In this document: one piece after another, positions 8,340 through 17,702 of the stretch
Position numbering within the stretch: the stretch's first letter is position 1
Layout of the letters: the number at the start of each line of letters is the position of its first letter
Assembly: GCF_022524485.1 (NCBI RefSeq)
Contig: NZ_JAKXMK010000008.1
Coordinates: forward strand, 62,001 to 126,000
Length of the DNA stretch: 64,000 bases
From: Pseudonocardia alaniniphila
GTDB lineage: Bacteria; Actinomycetota; Actinomycetes; Mycobacteriales; Pseudonocardiaceae
Direction: 5' to 3'
Notes under the pieces: model-generated
Seen by the model: the letters and a program-made list of their open reading frames with translations, nothing else
Told to the model about the DNA's origin: nothing
Databases searched by the model: none
Translations under genes and position numbers: made by a program

Positions 8340-11300
8340 TCACCTGGGGACGTACGTGTCCTCGGCGGACATGGAGACCGTGACCGGGAGGGCGAAGCTC
8401 ATCGTCGAGGACGACGCCCGCCCCCACAGCCCGTCCCGAAGCCCGGGATAGAAGGTCATGGCGAAGATGGCGTGGCCCTCGAAGCGCGCCTGCTGCTGGG
8501 TCACCTTGGAGTTGGAGACCAGCCGGCCACCGATCTGCACCTGCACGCCTTTTCGGTTGCGCCACGAGCCGCCACCGGAAAACGTCACGGGACCGATACC
8601 GAGCTGGCTGTTCGACTCATGCAGGTTCGAGCTGCGCTCCCGGCTTCGGAGTCGATCCGTACTCTCGGCCACGAGCGCGACGTCGGCCTTGGACTCGCGG
8701 AGGAAGTCGAGAAGCCAGCGGTTCTCGTCCTTCACCTGGGCGGTGAGCGTGATCCGCCCGGGCCTGAGGCCGTTGATCTCTGTGGTCTCCAGCGGGATAC
8801 CTTGGGTCATCGCCGGCAGGTTCACCATGATCTGTTCCGCACTCAGCTCGCTCAGGATCGTGGAACGATACTTGCTCCACGAGTGCCCGTAGATCATGTC
8901 GCCGTAGACGTCGAGCATCTTCTCCACGGAACCGAAGTCGGGCATCGTGGTTATGTGATCGTGCTCGAGCGTCCCCTGGGCGGGCTTCCGGCCCTCATTC
9001 TCCGCACCAGCCCTCCCGGCACGCTTGTCGTACCGGGAGAAGCGCGCGTCCTCAGCGTTCTCGACCGAGTGAGCATCCGCGGTCTCGACCATTGCGGTGA
9101 AGCGCACCCTCGCCTCTGGCGTACGGGATGCACTCGCGGCAATCTGCTGGGCCTCGGCCCTGCGTCGATCGGTCCAGTTCTCCTGCGCCATCAGATCTTT
9201 CAGATCCTCGACTTTGTCGGCACGGTCCGCTCCAGCTCGCCTCTTCTCGTCGTCAGAGATTCCAGGCGTGGCCATTTTGTCGTCCAACGTACGGACCTCC
9301 TTGCCGATTTCGTCCCACCGTTCCTGCCGGGTCTTGAGGTACTCGGAGGAGGGCCCGCTCGGCGCCGGAGTGGCCGCAGCGCTCCCACTCGGCAGGTCGA
9401 ACTCGAAGTGGAGTAGCGCCACGCCGTCATACACGCTGCCCGCGACCTTCGACTTGGTACCGACACCCGTCTGACGTATGCGGGTTTGCCCGCTCCCGCT
9501 GTCCGTCCCCCGCTCGTACGTATAGGTCTGGCCAGGCGTGATGGCGATTCTGGCGCCCGGCTGGGTCACAGTGCGGGTCAGCTGGGAAGCCTCGCGGTAG
9601 AAGACGCGCCTGTCCTCGTCCAGAGGCCCGTCCGCACCACCGCTGAGGACACGACCGCCTGCGATCCCGGTGTTGAACTCCACGGGCTCCCCGATGTGGG
9701 TGGCGTGTGCCATCTCCTCCACGCTGGCCGTGATGGTCACGCCGCCGTGTTCACCCAGGTCGATCTCCCAGCCACGGCCCGCCATCATCGACCGGAACCT
9801 CTGTTTGAGCTCGTCGATGTCGAGCTCCATCTCCAGGGCCGCCCGTGCGGCGTTCCACTTCTCGACAGACCCGAATATCCGCTCGGCGCGTGCGTCCAAC
9901 TGCTTCAGAATGCCCGCCGCTGAGAGCTGCGCCGTCGGTTCTGCCGGCGCTGCTTCGGTCTGTGTCGCGGCTCCTGCTTCGGTCTGCGTCGCCGACGCAC
10001 CGCCGGGTGGCCGCCCATGCGACAGAAGGTCCAGGACGACGTCGGTCTCGCCGAGGCGAAGCGAGTCCTTGATCCGGTCGGGCACGCTGAAGAGCTTCGA
10101 CGGCCCTTCTTGCCCGGCCTCCTGGGGCATGTCGCGCGCCGGGAAGGCGAACTCGCCCGTCATCACCGCGTGCGTCTCGATCGGCTCCGCAGACCCGCCC
10201 ATCTCTATCGCGATCGTGAAGGTGACGCTGCCCTCGAACAGCTGGGCCGGTTCGACGATCTTCGCCCTGTTCACCGTGCCGCCGGTGACATCCAGGGTGC
10301 TGCCAGAGGTGTCGTCGATGTTCACGGTGAAACCGAGGGGGTTGGCCGTCAGGGCGGCGCCCTGGGGTTGAGCGGCCACGCTCAGCGTCTGGTTCTGACC
10401 GATGTATCGGTTTCGGCGCACCGTCTGGGTTCCTCCGCCGGTCGTCGAGTCCGAGCCGACCTCGAACTCGAACTTCGACACGGAGTCCGTGTGCTTGGTC
10501 ATCGTGGCCTGCGCGCCCACGATGGCGACATCCGCCGTGACGTCGCGCGCCCCGGCCGCCGCAGCAGGTACGCGCACCGACGTGCCCCACCGCCGTCCGT
10601 GGGTGAGCGCCGGGATCAGCGGCTGGACGACGGCCCGGTCGAACACCGGGAGCAGTTTCGCCTGGGCGACCTCCCAACGGTCACCGAACCTGTCGCCGAT
10701 CGCTGCGCGGACCGCGTTGATCACGGCCATGTCGTTGCCGAGCTGGACCACCACGTCCGAGAACCCGATCTGGTGGCTGGATCGCACCCTCAGGGGTCCC
10801 ACACCACCTCCGGCGGCCGGGGCGGCCGGCGGCGCCGCGGCGATCTCGGTTGCCGAGACCGCGGGCTCCTCGGACCGCCCGGCAGTGCTGTCCGCACCGA
10901 CCACGTGCTCCTCGGTGTGCGAGTGGGGCAGGGCCACCAGGAACTGGAGCTGGGTCTGCGGACCGGCGACCGGCGCGTCTTCACTGTGGATGAGCATGAG
11001 CGTCACCGATGCCGTGCCGAGGAACACGTGCATCGGGGCGTTGGGCCTCGCGAACTTGCCGCTGGCGATGCTGCCGAAGGCCCGTGTCGCGCGGGTTCCT
11101 CGTTGCCACCGCCTCCGGGCGCCGACGGTGGGTGCGGGAGCGTCCACCGTGACGTTCGGCGTCGGCGTTCGAATCGTGGCGGCGCCTCCGACCTCGAACC
11201 CCACACCCTTGTAGGAGTTGTGCCGGTCGCCCGAGCTCGTACTGATGTCATTGAGCACGTTGAGCTCGGCCTTCGGACTGAGCTCCCGTACGTACTCCAG

Positions 11301-14300
11301 ATCCTGCAGCGCCGCGGTGGCCGACACCCACGCCTCCCCGTACGGGGGTTTGAGGGGGTTCAGCTGCCGGGGGGTGGGCACCTGAGGAATCGGCAGAATC
11401 AACGGCGGGCTCTGCAGCGGCACTCCCCGCGACATCGCCGCGATCGACGACGCCAGACGCTCGCGGCTGAACGTGCCGAGAACGGTCGCCTCGAGGTTCG
11501 CCCACGAACGGCCGAGCTGCTCTTCCCCGAACCGGCCGGCCGTGTCGGCCACCGGATTGTGTTCGCCGCCTTCTCCGGCAAGGACGTCGAGGATGACCGC
11601 GGTGGAAGGCAGCCCTCCTCCGTTCCTCGGCCCGCCCCCGCCCAGGATCTCCGTGCTCGCCCGCCGGATCTTCTCTTCAGGTGTGAACGTCGGCGCGGTC
11701 AAGCGTTGCCGGAGCCCCTTCGCCACGAACTCTTGCGGGTCCTTGCTTCCCGGATCGATCGCCTCCGCAGCATCGACGATCGCTTGGAAACCGATCCTCG
11801 CCTCTCCCAGGGTCGGCTGTCCGGGCTGCCCGGGTCTGCGGACCTTGAACGACAGCTTCGCCACACCGTCGAAAACCGCGCCGGGAACCTTCATCTTCAT
11901 TCCGACGCCGGAACGCGCGGAGCCCTGTGCGCTCTCCCTGCCGTCCCACCCGTACTCAGCGAGGGGAGTGAAGGTCAAGGATCCCGTCGCCACGCCGCCA
12001 CCCAGACCGGACAGTCCAATGGGGGCAGTGAACTCCCCACGCTCATTGCTGCCCTCGCTCGACGTCGTGGAGCTACTGGTGTCCGTACCGACGTTGAACT
12101 CCGTCTCCTTTGTGGTGTGATGGTGTGACATCGAGACGATCTGGGCGCCGATCCGGATGCTGCCGAGCTCTTTCGGCAGCGGGAACGCAACACCGTCTCC
12201 CACCATCATCGCTTTCAGATCCCGCTGCAGCGACGTGATGCTGACGAACGACAGGATGCCCTTGTGCACCGCCGGCCAGTCCGTTCCGAACAATGCCCGG
12301 CCGTTGTCCTCGATGGAGCGCAACAACCCCGGCACCCCGGCGCTGCTGAACGTCCCCCTGTCGGTGAGCGCATGCACGTCGTTGACGACGTCCGTGCCCC
12401 CCAGCGCGAGGGTCTGCTGCACCCGCTGCGGCGGGAGCAAGCGCCTTGCGGGTCCGACCCCCTCGGAAACCGGTGTGGCGAGATCCGCGGAAATTGCGTC
12501 GATCGTCTTAGACTCATACTGTTCTTTGCCGCTCGCCACCCGCTGTCGAGAGCCCACCACATAAAACGAACGCGGACCCTGAAGCTCGGAGAAGTCGAAC
12601 TTCAGCTGGATCCGGCCGTCCAGAATTGTGGCCTTTTCCTTGGTCTTCGTGCGAGCGAAAGCCCGGCCGGTACGCGCCGTCGTGCCACTCGAGAATTTGT
12701 CCTGCAACACTCGTCCGGTGGGGGTCACGCCCAGGGTCGGCCCGCCCTCGATAATCGGGATGGTGCCGCCGAATTGGCCCTGGAGTCTCTCCCGCGACTC
12801 CGAGAGCTCGCTTGTCGAGCTGAACCGGTCACCACCCGCCTCGAACTCGACCGTCTTCGGTCCGAGCGGCGCGACCGACATGATGCGGGCGGACACCGTG
12901 ATCGGACCGGACCAGCCGCCGACGTCCATCGGTACGGTCACCGAGTCGCCTCGCGTCATCGCGGAAAGCCTCGGCTGCAGGGCACCGAGGCCCAGGGTGT
13001 CCACCCATTGCGCCTTGGCTTCCTCCATGTCACCGGCGCTCAACGTGAAAGGCAGAGCGCTGAGGAGGCGATCGATGACCACGTCCTCACCACCTTGAAT
13101 GGTGATGACCCGGTCGCCACCGCTCAACCAGCCCTCGGCGATGCGCCCAGGCAGACTCGGGGCCGGAGGCCGGGCCGGGGTGCTACCGGCCTGCGCCGGG
13201 ACCTCCTTGGTGGGGACCCCCTGTTCCTTCACCGCCGCTTTCGGCTCTGTCGCCACCTTCGTCGCCATGGATGCCGGCCGCGAGCGCGGCACCTCGCGGA
13301 TCTCGGGGCTCGCGGGCTCCGGCGCGACACTTCCGGCCGAACCCTCTCCCGCGGGTTCGCTCGGCCGGAAGCGCTCGGCATCCGACGGCGAAACCTCCGG
13401 GATGGGCGGGAGCGGCCGGGGCCGGCCACCCCCGTCGGCCTCGTTCGGCACCCCGCCGCCAACGCTGGGTGCCGCATTCTCGACGCGCGCGGTGTCACGC
13501 GTGGCCACGTCTGCGCCCGCACCGCCCGAGGCCGGAGCCGCACTGGGAGGGAAAAGGTACCGACGCCGGCCGAGTCGCCGACGCTGATCCTCGACCTCCT
13601 GCGCCGTTCGACCGAGCGGGTCACGCGGCTCGACGTCATCGCGCCAGGACGAGACCCTCGCCTGTCGCGCGGCGTCGTCCTCGATCGAGGAGGACCCCGC
13701 CGCTGCCTCGGTGATATCGGCCTCGTCGACCGACCCCCGTACGGCCTCGATCGAGGAGCGCCCCGACTCCGACGTCTCCCCGGGAGAGGGCGGCTCCGCC
13801 GTCCCCGCACCGCCCGAGGCCGGCGTCTCGACGGGAGGGAGAAGCTGCCGCCGCCAGCCGAGTCGCCGACGCTGATCCTCGACGTCCTGCAGCGTCCGAC
13901 CGAGCGGGTCACGCGGCTCGATCTCGTTGCGCCACACCGAGATACTCGCCAGCAGGTCCGCTTCCGCCTCGGCATCGGCCTCCTCGATCGATCCGCGCAC
14001 GGTGTCGATCGACGAGCGCCCCGACTCCGACATCGCCCCCGGAGGCTCCGCCTCGGCGATCGGCACTTCCGGAGTCTCCGCAGCCGAGGCGGACGCCGTG
14101 GCGGGAGGGAGAAGGTGCCGCTGCCAGCCACGTCGCCGTCGCTGCTCATCGACCTGTTCGAGCGTCCGACCGAGCGGGTCACGCGACTCAACCGCGTTGC
14201 GCCACGCGGAGAGCCTCGCTTGCCGCTCCGTTTCGGTCTCCGACGCCGCCTCGGTGATGTCGGCCTCCTCGACCGACCCACGCGTGGACTCGACGGAAGA

Positions 14301-14972
14301 GGCTGCACGTTGCACCGCGACACCGCCCGCGGAGCCCATCTCGGCCGCAGGACCACCGCCGGCGACCCGCTGGACCGGCGACGCGTGCGACACCAGGGCG
14401 TCCGCGGTGGCCTCGGCCTCCTGCTCGAACCGATCACCCGGATCACTCACCCGCAACCCGTCGCCGTAGTCGGTGCCGGTAACCGGCCCCTGCCGCTGCT
14501 GAACGACATGGGCGAGCTCATGCGCCAAGGTGTGCCGGTCGACCGGACCGCCGAACACAACATGATCACCCGCCGTGAAGGCCTGCGCATCGACCGCGGC
14601 CGCCGCCGAACTGCTCGCGGTATCGCCACTGTGCACCCGGACACTCGAGAGATCGGCACCCAACGGTCCCTCGAACTCCCGGCGCTGCTCCGCATCGAGC
14701 GGCCGGCCCGGCGAGGCCAGCACATCGTGCACAGCGGAACGCTGCACAGGAGCAGATACGTCCTGCCCGCTGGTGGCGGCCCCCTGATCGGAGCTCACCG
14801 TTCGCTGCTCACCAGCCACTACCCGGGTGACGCCGGCATTTCCCGCCAGCCGCTGCAGCCTCAGAACCATCTCCGGAGCCGCGCCGACCTCCCGCGGAGC
14901 TCCCACTCGCCGAACCGATTGATCCCGATTCGTCGCTGTGGTGCTTTTGTGTCCGGTGCGACCTGTTCGCAC
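8340..14972 (-). CDS. Giant eCIS-core (DUF4157) protein with six tandem modules, paralogue 2
   Basis: 2211 residues from GTG at 14972 (AAGGGG upstream); an in-frame GTG at 14990 is a possible alternative. Order: LQRLAGNAGVTR (39-50); DUF4157 with intact HELAH (151-155) and SDPGDRFEQEAE; three copies of an Arg-rich linker repeat (228-290, 321-380, 407-476); a Pro-rich segment; six modules (about 613-2209), with the LxxMxxG Met at 672, 922, 1180, 1729 and 2055 and Leu at 1456. It stops right after module six, so it lacks the extra C-terminal domain of paralogue 1. The DUF4157 region is nearly identical to paralogue 1, while the modules are clearly diverged. Probable CIS-associated effector or cargo of unknown activity. 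Confidence 0.8.
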   Translation of the reverse strand: MRTGRTGHKSTTATNRDQSVRRVGAPREVGAAPEMVLRLQRLAGNAGVTRVVAGEQRTVSSDQGAATSGQDVSAPVQRSAVHDVLASPGRPLDAEQRREFEGPLGADLSSVRVHSGDTASSSAAAAVDAQAFTAGDHVVFGGPVDRHTLAHELAHVVQQRQGPVTGTDYGDGLRVSDPGDRFEQEAEATADALVSHASPVQRVAGGGPAAEMGSAGGVAVQRAASSVESTRGSVEEADITEAASETETERQARLSAWRNAVESRDPLGRTLEQVDEQRRRRGWQRHLLPPATASASAAETPEVPIAEAEPPGAMSESGRSSIDTVRGSIEEADAEAEADLLASISVWRNEIEPRDPLGRTLQDVEDQRRRLGWRRQLLPPVETPASGGAGTAEPPSPGETSESGRSSIEAVRGSVDEADITEAAAGSSSIEDDAARQARVSSWRDDVEPRDPLGRTAQEVEDQRRRLGRRRYLFPPSAAPASGGAGADVATRDTARVENAAPSVGGGVPNEADGGGRPRPLPPIPEVSPSDAERFRPSEPAGEGSAGSVAPEPASPEIREVPRSRPASMATKVATEPKAAVKEQGVPTKEVPAQAGSTPARPPAPSLPGRIAEGWLSGGDRVITIQGGEDVVIDRLLSALPFTLSAGDMEEAKAQWVDTLGLGALQPRLSAMTRGDSVTVPMDVGGWSGPITVSARIMSVAPLGPKTVEFEAGGDRFSSTSELSESRERLQGQFGGTIPIIEGGPTLGVTPTGRVLQDKFSSGTTARTGRAFARTKTKEKATILDGRIQLKFDFSELQGPRSFYVVGSRQRVASGKEQYESKTIDAISADLATPVSEGVGPARRLLPPQRVQQTLALGGTDVVNDVHALTDRGTFSSAGVPGLLRSIEDNGRALFGTDWPAVHKGILSFVSITSLQRDLKAMMVGDGVAFPLPKELGSIRIGAQIVSMSHHHTTKETEFNVGTDTSSSTTSSEGSNERGEFTAPIGLSGLGGGVATGSLTFTPLAEYGWDGRESAQGSARSGVGMKMKVPGAVFDGVAKLSFKVRRPGQPGQPTLGEARIGFQAIVDAAEAIDPGSKDPQEFVAKGLRQRLTAPTFTPEEKIRRASTEILGGGGPRNGGGLPSTAVILDVLAGEGGEHNPVADTAGRFGEEQLGRSWANLEATVLGTFSRERLASSIAAMSRGVPLQSPPLILPIPQVPTPRQLNPLKPPYGEAWVSATAALQDLEYVRELSPKAELNVLNDISTSSGDRHNSYKGVGFEVGGAATIRTPTPNVTVDAPAPTVGARRRWQRGTRATRAFGSIASGKFARPNAPMHVFLGTASVTLMLIHSEDAPVAGPQTQLQFLVALPHSHTEEHVVGADSTAGRSEEPAVSATEIAAAPPAAPAAGGGVGPLRVRSSHQIGFSDVVVQLGNDMAVINAVRAAIGDRFGDRWEVAQAKLLPVFDRAVVQPLIPALTHGRRWGTSVRVPAAAAGARDVTADVAIVGAQATMTKHTDSVSKFEFEVGSDSTTGGGTQTVRRNRYIGQNQTLSVAAQPQGAALTANPLGFTVNIDDTSGSTLDVTGGTVNRAKIVEPAQLFEGSVTFTIAIEMGGSAEPIETHAVMTGEFAFPARDMPQEAGQEGPSKLFSVPDRIKDSLRLGETDVVLDLLSHGRPPGGASATQTEAGAATQTEAAPAEPTAQLSAAGILKQLDARAERIFGSVEKWNAARAALEMELDIDELKQRFRSMMAGRGWEIDLGEHGGVTITASVEEMAHATHIGEPVEFNTGIAGGRVLSGGADGPLDEDRRVFYREASQLTRTVTQPGARIAITPGQTYTYERGTDSGSGQTRIRQTGVGTKSKVAGSVYDGVALLHFEFDLPSGSAAATPAPSGPSSEYLKTRQERWDEIGKEVRTLDDKMATPGISDDEKRRAGADRADKVEDLKDLMAQENWTDRRRAEAQQIAASASRTPEARVRFTAMVETADAHSVENAEDARFSRYDKRAGRAGAENEGRKPAQGTLEHDHITTMPDFGSVEKMLDVYGDMIYGHSWSKYRSTILSELSAEQIMVNLPAMTQGIPLETTEINGLRPGRITLTAQVKDENRWLLDFLRESKADVALVAESTDRLRSRERSSNLHESNSQLGIGPVTFSGGGSWRNRKGVQVQIGGRLVSNSKVTQQQARFEGHAIFAMTFYPGLRDGLWGRASSSTMSFALPVTVSMSAEDTYVPR
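8343..13136 (-). repeat. Six tandem protein modules in paralogue 2
   Basis: Same modular order as paralogue 1, module by module: LSAMTRG, LKAMMVG, AAMSRG, PALTHG, RSMMAG, PAMTQG. Each numbered module resembles its partner in the other paralogue more than its neighbours, so the six-module array existed before the two genes duplicated. Module five again holds a charged helical insertion (about 1875-1945). Confidence 0.75.
13545..14291 (-). repeat. Three long linker repeats with DPLGRT...QRRRLGWRR core (paralogue 2)
   Basis: Three copies of about 60-70 residues: an acidic half (RGSVEEADITEA) followed by WRNxVExRDPLGRTxxxVxxQ and RRRLGWRRxLLPP, separated by Pro/Ala/Ser spacers. Only the RRLGW part is shared with paralogue 1. 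Confidence 0.8.
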
Positions 14973-15345
14973 TGAGATCCCCTTGCTCACGGTGACACAG
15001 CGACTGCGTAATGAGACGATCTTCGTTGCGATCGGCAGCGCCCCAGGAACACAAGGATGTACGGATCGGAAAATCCGAATGGCCGCACAGTATTCGCTGC
15101 TACTGGACCCGGATTCCCAACGGCTCATACGAGAGCCCCGCCGAATAGCGGCCACGCCGAACGCCGGGTTACTGCGACTAACCGCAGTCGTGACACCGTG
15201 CGCACGACCTAGAGAAACGAAATTCCGACGGCACAAGAAGCGGGCCACGGACCGGTCCGGACAGCGCGGTTCACGCACGTCGTCGGCCGCTCTCCCGCGG
15301 TACGGTCGGGCGGCGACGAGCCTGTCCGAGGGAGGTGGCGCTGTA
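14973..15345. promoter_or_regulatory. Divergent intergenic region with conserved leader of paralogue 2
   Basis: A 373-nt region between paralogue 2 (left) and the DUF1992 gene (right). 14973-15088 matches the leader of paralogue 1. 15176-15196 holds the conserved 21-mer also found upstream of paralogue 1, here overlapping the inverted repeat ACTGCG-N6-CGCAGT (15171-15188). The two elements lie at comparable distances (204 and 230 nt) from their starts, which argues for a shared operator or promoter. Confidence 0.55.
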
Positions 15346-15822
15346 GTGGATCCCGGAGCGCACCGTCACGAGTCGGTGGTGGACAAGCAGATTCGGCTCG
15401 CTCAGGAGCGAGGCGACTTCGACAACCTGCCGGGGAAGGGCAAGCCGCTGGCCGGTATCGGTGATCCGCACGACGAGCTCTGGTGGGTGAAGAACTACCT
15501 GAGGCGGGAGGGGTTGACGAGCGAGATGCTGCTGCCGCCGTCGATCCAGCTGCGCAAGGAGCTCGACCGGCTGCCGGAGACGCTTCGCGCTCTGCCGTCC
15601 GAGAAGGAGGTGCGGGATGCGGTCGCGGAGCTCAACCTGCGCATCGTCGAGTTCCTCCGCGCCCCGTCAGGGCCCAGGGTGCGGATCGGGCGGGTGAACG
15701 CGGACGACGCTGTGCGCCAGTGGCACGCCGGACGCCCCGTCCGCGCTCGTCCCGCCGATCCTGTGGCTCCTGCTCCCCCTCCACGGCCGGCGCCGTGGTG
15801 GCGGCGGCTGCTCCCCCGCTGA
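15346..15822 (+). CDS. DUF1992 protein (DnaJ homologue subfamily C member 28-type domain)
   Basis: A cytoplasmic protein of 158 residues. The conserved block DKQIRLAQERGDFDNLPGKG followed by KPL and ELWWVKNYLRRE is diagnostic of DUF1992. The tail is Pro/Arg-rich. The GTG at 15346 was chosen because GGAGG lies 10 nt upstream; longer frames run into the divergent regulatory region of the giant gene. The family's function is not established; it shares a domain with eukaryotic DNAJC28 but has no J domain here. Confidence 0.85.
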   Translation: MDPGAHRHESVVDKQIRLAQERGDFDNLPGKGKPLAGIGDPHDELWWVKNYLRREGLTSEMLLPPSIQLRKELDRLPETLRALPSEKEVRDAVAELNLRIVEFLRAPSGPRVRIGRVNADDAVRQWHAGRPVRARPADPVAPAPPPRPAPWWRRLLPR

Positions 15823-15825
15823 TCG

Positions 15826-16755
15826 CTACGCCAGGCCGGGTTCCGGCTCGACCAGCGCGACGGTCCGTGCCGTGTTCGTGATCGCCACCCCCGTCAGGAT
15901 CAGCACGCCGCCCAACGCCTGCAAGGCGGTCGGCACCTGGCCGAGCAGCAGCCAGGACGCGACAGCCGACGCCACCACTTCCAGCAACGCCACCAGCGCA
16001 CCGCGGGAAGCACCGATCCTGGCGATCGCAGCCACCCCGGTGAGGTAGGCGATCACGGAGGAGACGACGACGAGGAGCCCGGCGGCGACCGGCCACCCGA
16101 CGTCGACGCCGGCCAGCAGCACGCCGGTGGCCCCGATGTCGACCACCACGGGCAGCACCCCGACGAGCCCGAGCAGTCCCACCACGACCGCACCCACGGT
16201 CATCCCCACCCCGGCGAGCACCAGCGGTGGGGTCTCGTTGCCCGCGCGATCGGCCAGCAGGAAGTACGCCGCCTGGCACACCGCCGCAGCGAAACCCCAG
16301 GCGAGCCCCTCCCAGCGAAGTCCGATCCCACTCCAGACCTGCACGACCAGTGTCAGTCCGAGCAGGGCGACGGCCGCGCCCAGCACCGTGCGCGGGCCCG
16401 GCGGCTGCCCGCGCACCAGCCACACCCAGAGGATCACGAAGACGGGGCCGGTGTACTCCAGCAGCAGCGCGACCGTCACGGGCAGGTACAGCAACGCGTT
16501 GAAGAAGGCGACCTGCACACCGGCCATCGCCAGCAGCCCGTACAGCACGAGTGCGCCGCCGTCGGCCCGCACCGCGGCCATCACACCGGGCCGCACGACC
16601 GCGAGGATCACGAGCAGGATGACGGCCGCCCCGCCGAGCCGGACGAAGGCCGCCCCGGTGGCTGACCAGCCCGCATCGGTCAACGCCTTGGCGAACGGGC
16701 CCGAGAGACCGAAGGTGACCGCCGACACCAGCGCGAGGGCGAGACCCGCCCTCAC
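15826..16755 (-). CDS. EamA/DMT-family permease
   Basis: 309 residues with about ten hydrophobic helices arranged as two EamA repeats, typical of drug/metabolite exporters of the RhaT/YdcZ-like class. It begins with a membrane helix (ALVSAVTFGLSGPFAKAL) and needs no cleavable signal. It lies 29 nt downstream of the HbpS-like gene on the same strand, so the two may be co-transcribed. The substrate cannot be read from the sequence. Confidence 0.88.
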   Translation of the reverse strand: MRAGLALALVSAVTFGLSGPFAKALTDAGWSATGAAFVRLGGAAVILLVILAVVRPGVMAAVRADGGALVLYGLLAMAGVQVAFFNALLYLPVTVALLLEYTGPVFVILWVWLVRGQPPGPRTVLGAAVALLGLTLVVQVWSGIGLRWEGLAWGFAAAVCQAAYFLLADRAGNETPPLVLAGVGMTVGAVVVGLLGLVGVLPVVVDIGATGVLLAGVDVGWPVAAGLLVVVSSVIAYLTGVAAIARIGASRGALVALLEVVASAVASWLLLGQVPTALQALGGVLILTGVAITNTARTVALVEPEPGLA

Positions 16756-16784
16756 GTGACGTCGGCCGACGGCTAGACCGGTGC

Positions 16785-17222
16785 TCAGCCCTCCGCTCCG
16801 GTCTCGGACACGAGGCCGGCCGCCGCGATACCCGCGAGGGCAGCAGCCTCGTCGTTGAGCGACGCGTCGCCACTGACACCCACGGCGCCGAGCAGCGTGC
16901 CCTGCGCGTCACGGATGAAGACACCACCCGGCACGGAGACGATCTTGCCGCCTGCCAGCGCGACGAGCGAGTTGTAGATGTCCGGGGAGTCCGCGGCGCG
17001 CGCGGCGAGCGCACGGTTGTTGATCCCCATGCCGAGGATGCCCCAGGCCTTCGCGGTGGCGAGGTCCGGCCGAAGGTATCCGGAACCGTCCTGGCGACCG
17101 AGGGCGACGAGCGCGCCCCCGTTGTCGAGAACGGCCACCGTGAGCGGCTGGAACCCCTGTTCCGTGCCGTGCTCCAGCGCGGCGCGCACGATGGTCTGGG
17201 CCTGCTCGAGCGAGATGGTCAC
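16785..17222 (-). CDS. GlcG/HbpS-family heme-binding protein (DUF336)
   Basis: 145 residues, full length for the family. It has the typical pattern: N-terminal helix SLEQAQTIVRAALEHG, the strand PLTVAVLDNGGALVAL, KAWGILGMGINNRAL and the closing GAVGVSGD...DEAAA. Members such as HbpS bind or degrade heme; others are of unknown role and often accompany oxidoreductases. No signal peptide is visible, so a cytoplasmic location is likely. Confidence 0.88.
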   Translation of the reverse strand: MTISLEQAQTIVRAALEHGTEQGFQPLTVAVLDNGGALVALGRQDGSGYLRPDLATAKAWGILGMGINNRALAARAADSPDIYNSLVALAGGKIVSVPGGVFIRDAQGTLLGAVGVSGDASLNDEAAALAGIAAAGLVSETGAEG

Positions 17223-17262
17223 TGCTTCCTCCGGGTCGACGACGGTCAGGGCCGATCTTGCC

Positions 17263-17682
17263 TCAGGACACCCTGGTCAGCCGCAGGACGGGGATCAGCC
17301 GCGTCGTCTTCGCCTGGTATTCCCCGAAGCCGGCACGCTCGGCGACGACCTTCGACCAGATCTCGTCGCGCTCGGCCCCGGAGACCTCCTCGGCGCGCAC
17401 CGGGAACGACTCGGTGCCCACCTCCACGGTGAACTTCGGGTTGGCCTTCACGTTGTGGTACCAGTCCGGGTTGGTCGGCGACCCGCCCTTGGACGCGATG
17501 ATCACCAGCGTTCCGTCGTCCTGCGGGAAGTAGACCAGCGGCGCCACCCGCTCCGTGCCGGACTTCGCGCCGATGTGATGGATGAGGATCATCGGTGCGC
17601 CGTCGAACGGGCCGCCCACACGGCCCTCGTTCGCCCGGAACTCGTCGATGATGCCCTGATTCCAGCTGTTCCAGTCCCTCAA
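17263..17682 (-). CDS. Deazaflavin (F420)-dependent nitroreductase-family protein (Ddn-like)
   Basis: 139 residues. The motif GAKSGTERVAPL and the later GSPTNPDWYHNVKANP are hallmarks of the Ddn/DUF385 group, which uses F420H2. The start is TTG at 17682, supported by GAGGAG five bases upstream and by the N-terminus LRDWNSWNQGIIDEF, where family members normally begin; a longer reading overlaps the next gene. Substrate unknown. Confidence 0.85.
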   Translation of the reverse strand: MRDWNSWNQGIIDEFRANEGRVGGPFDGAPMILIHHIGAKSGTERVAPLVYFPQDDGTLVIIASKGGSPTNPDWYHNVKANPKFTVEVGTESFPVRAEEVSGAERDEIWSKVVAERAGFGEYQAKTTRLIPVLRLTRVS

Positions 17683-17702
17683 CGTGTCTCCTCGCGGCGA
17701 GC

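Noticed and set aside
12264..14975. 903-codon plus-strand open frame antisense to the second giant gene
   Set aside because: Low-complexity Arg/Gly-rich translation without domains or a ribosome-binding site; it mirrors the repeats of the real gene on the minus strand.
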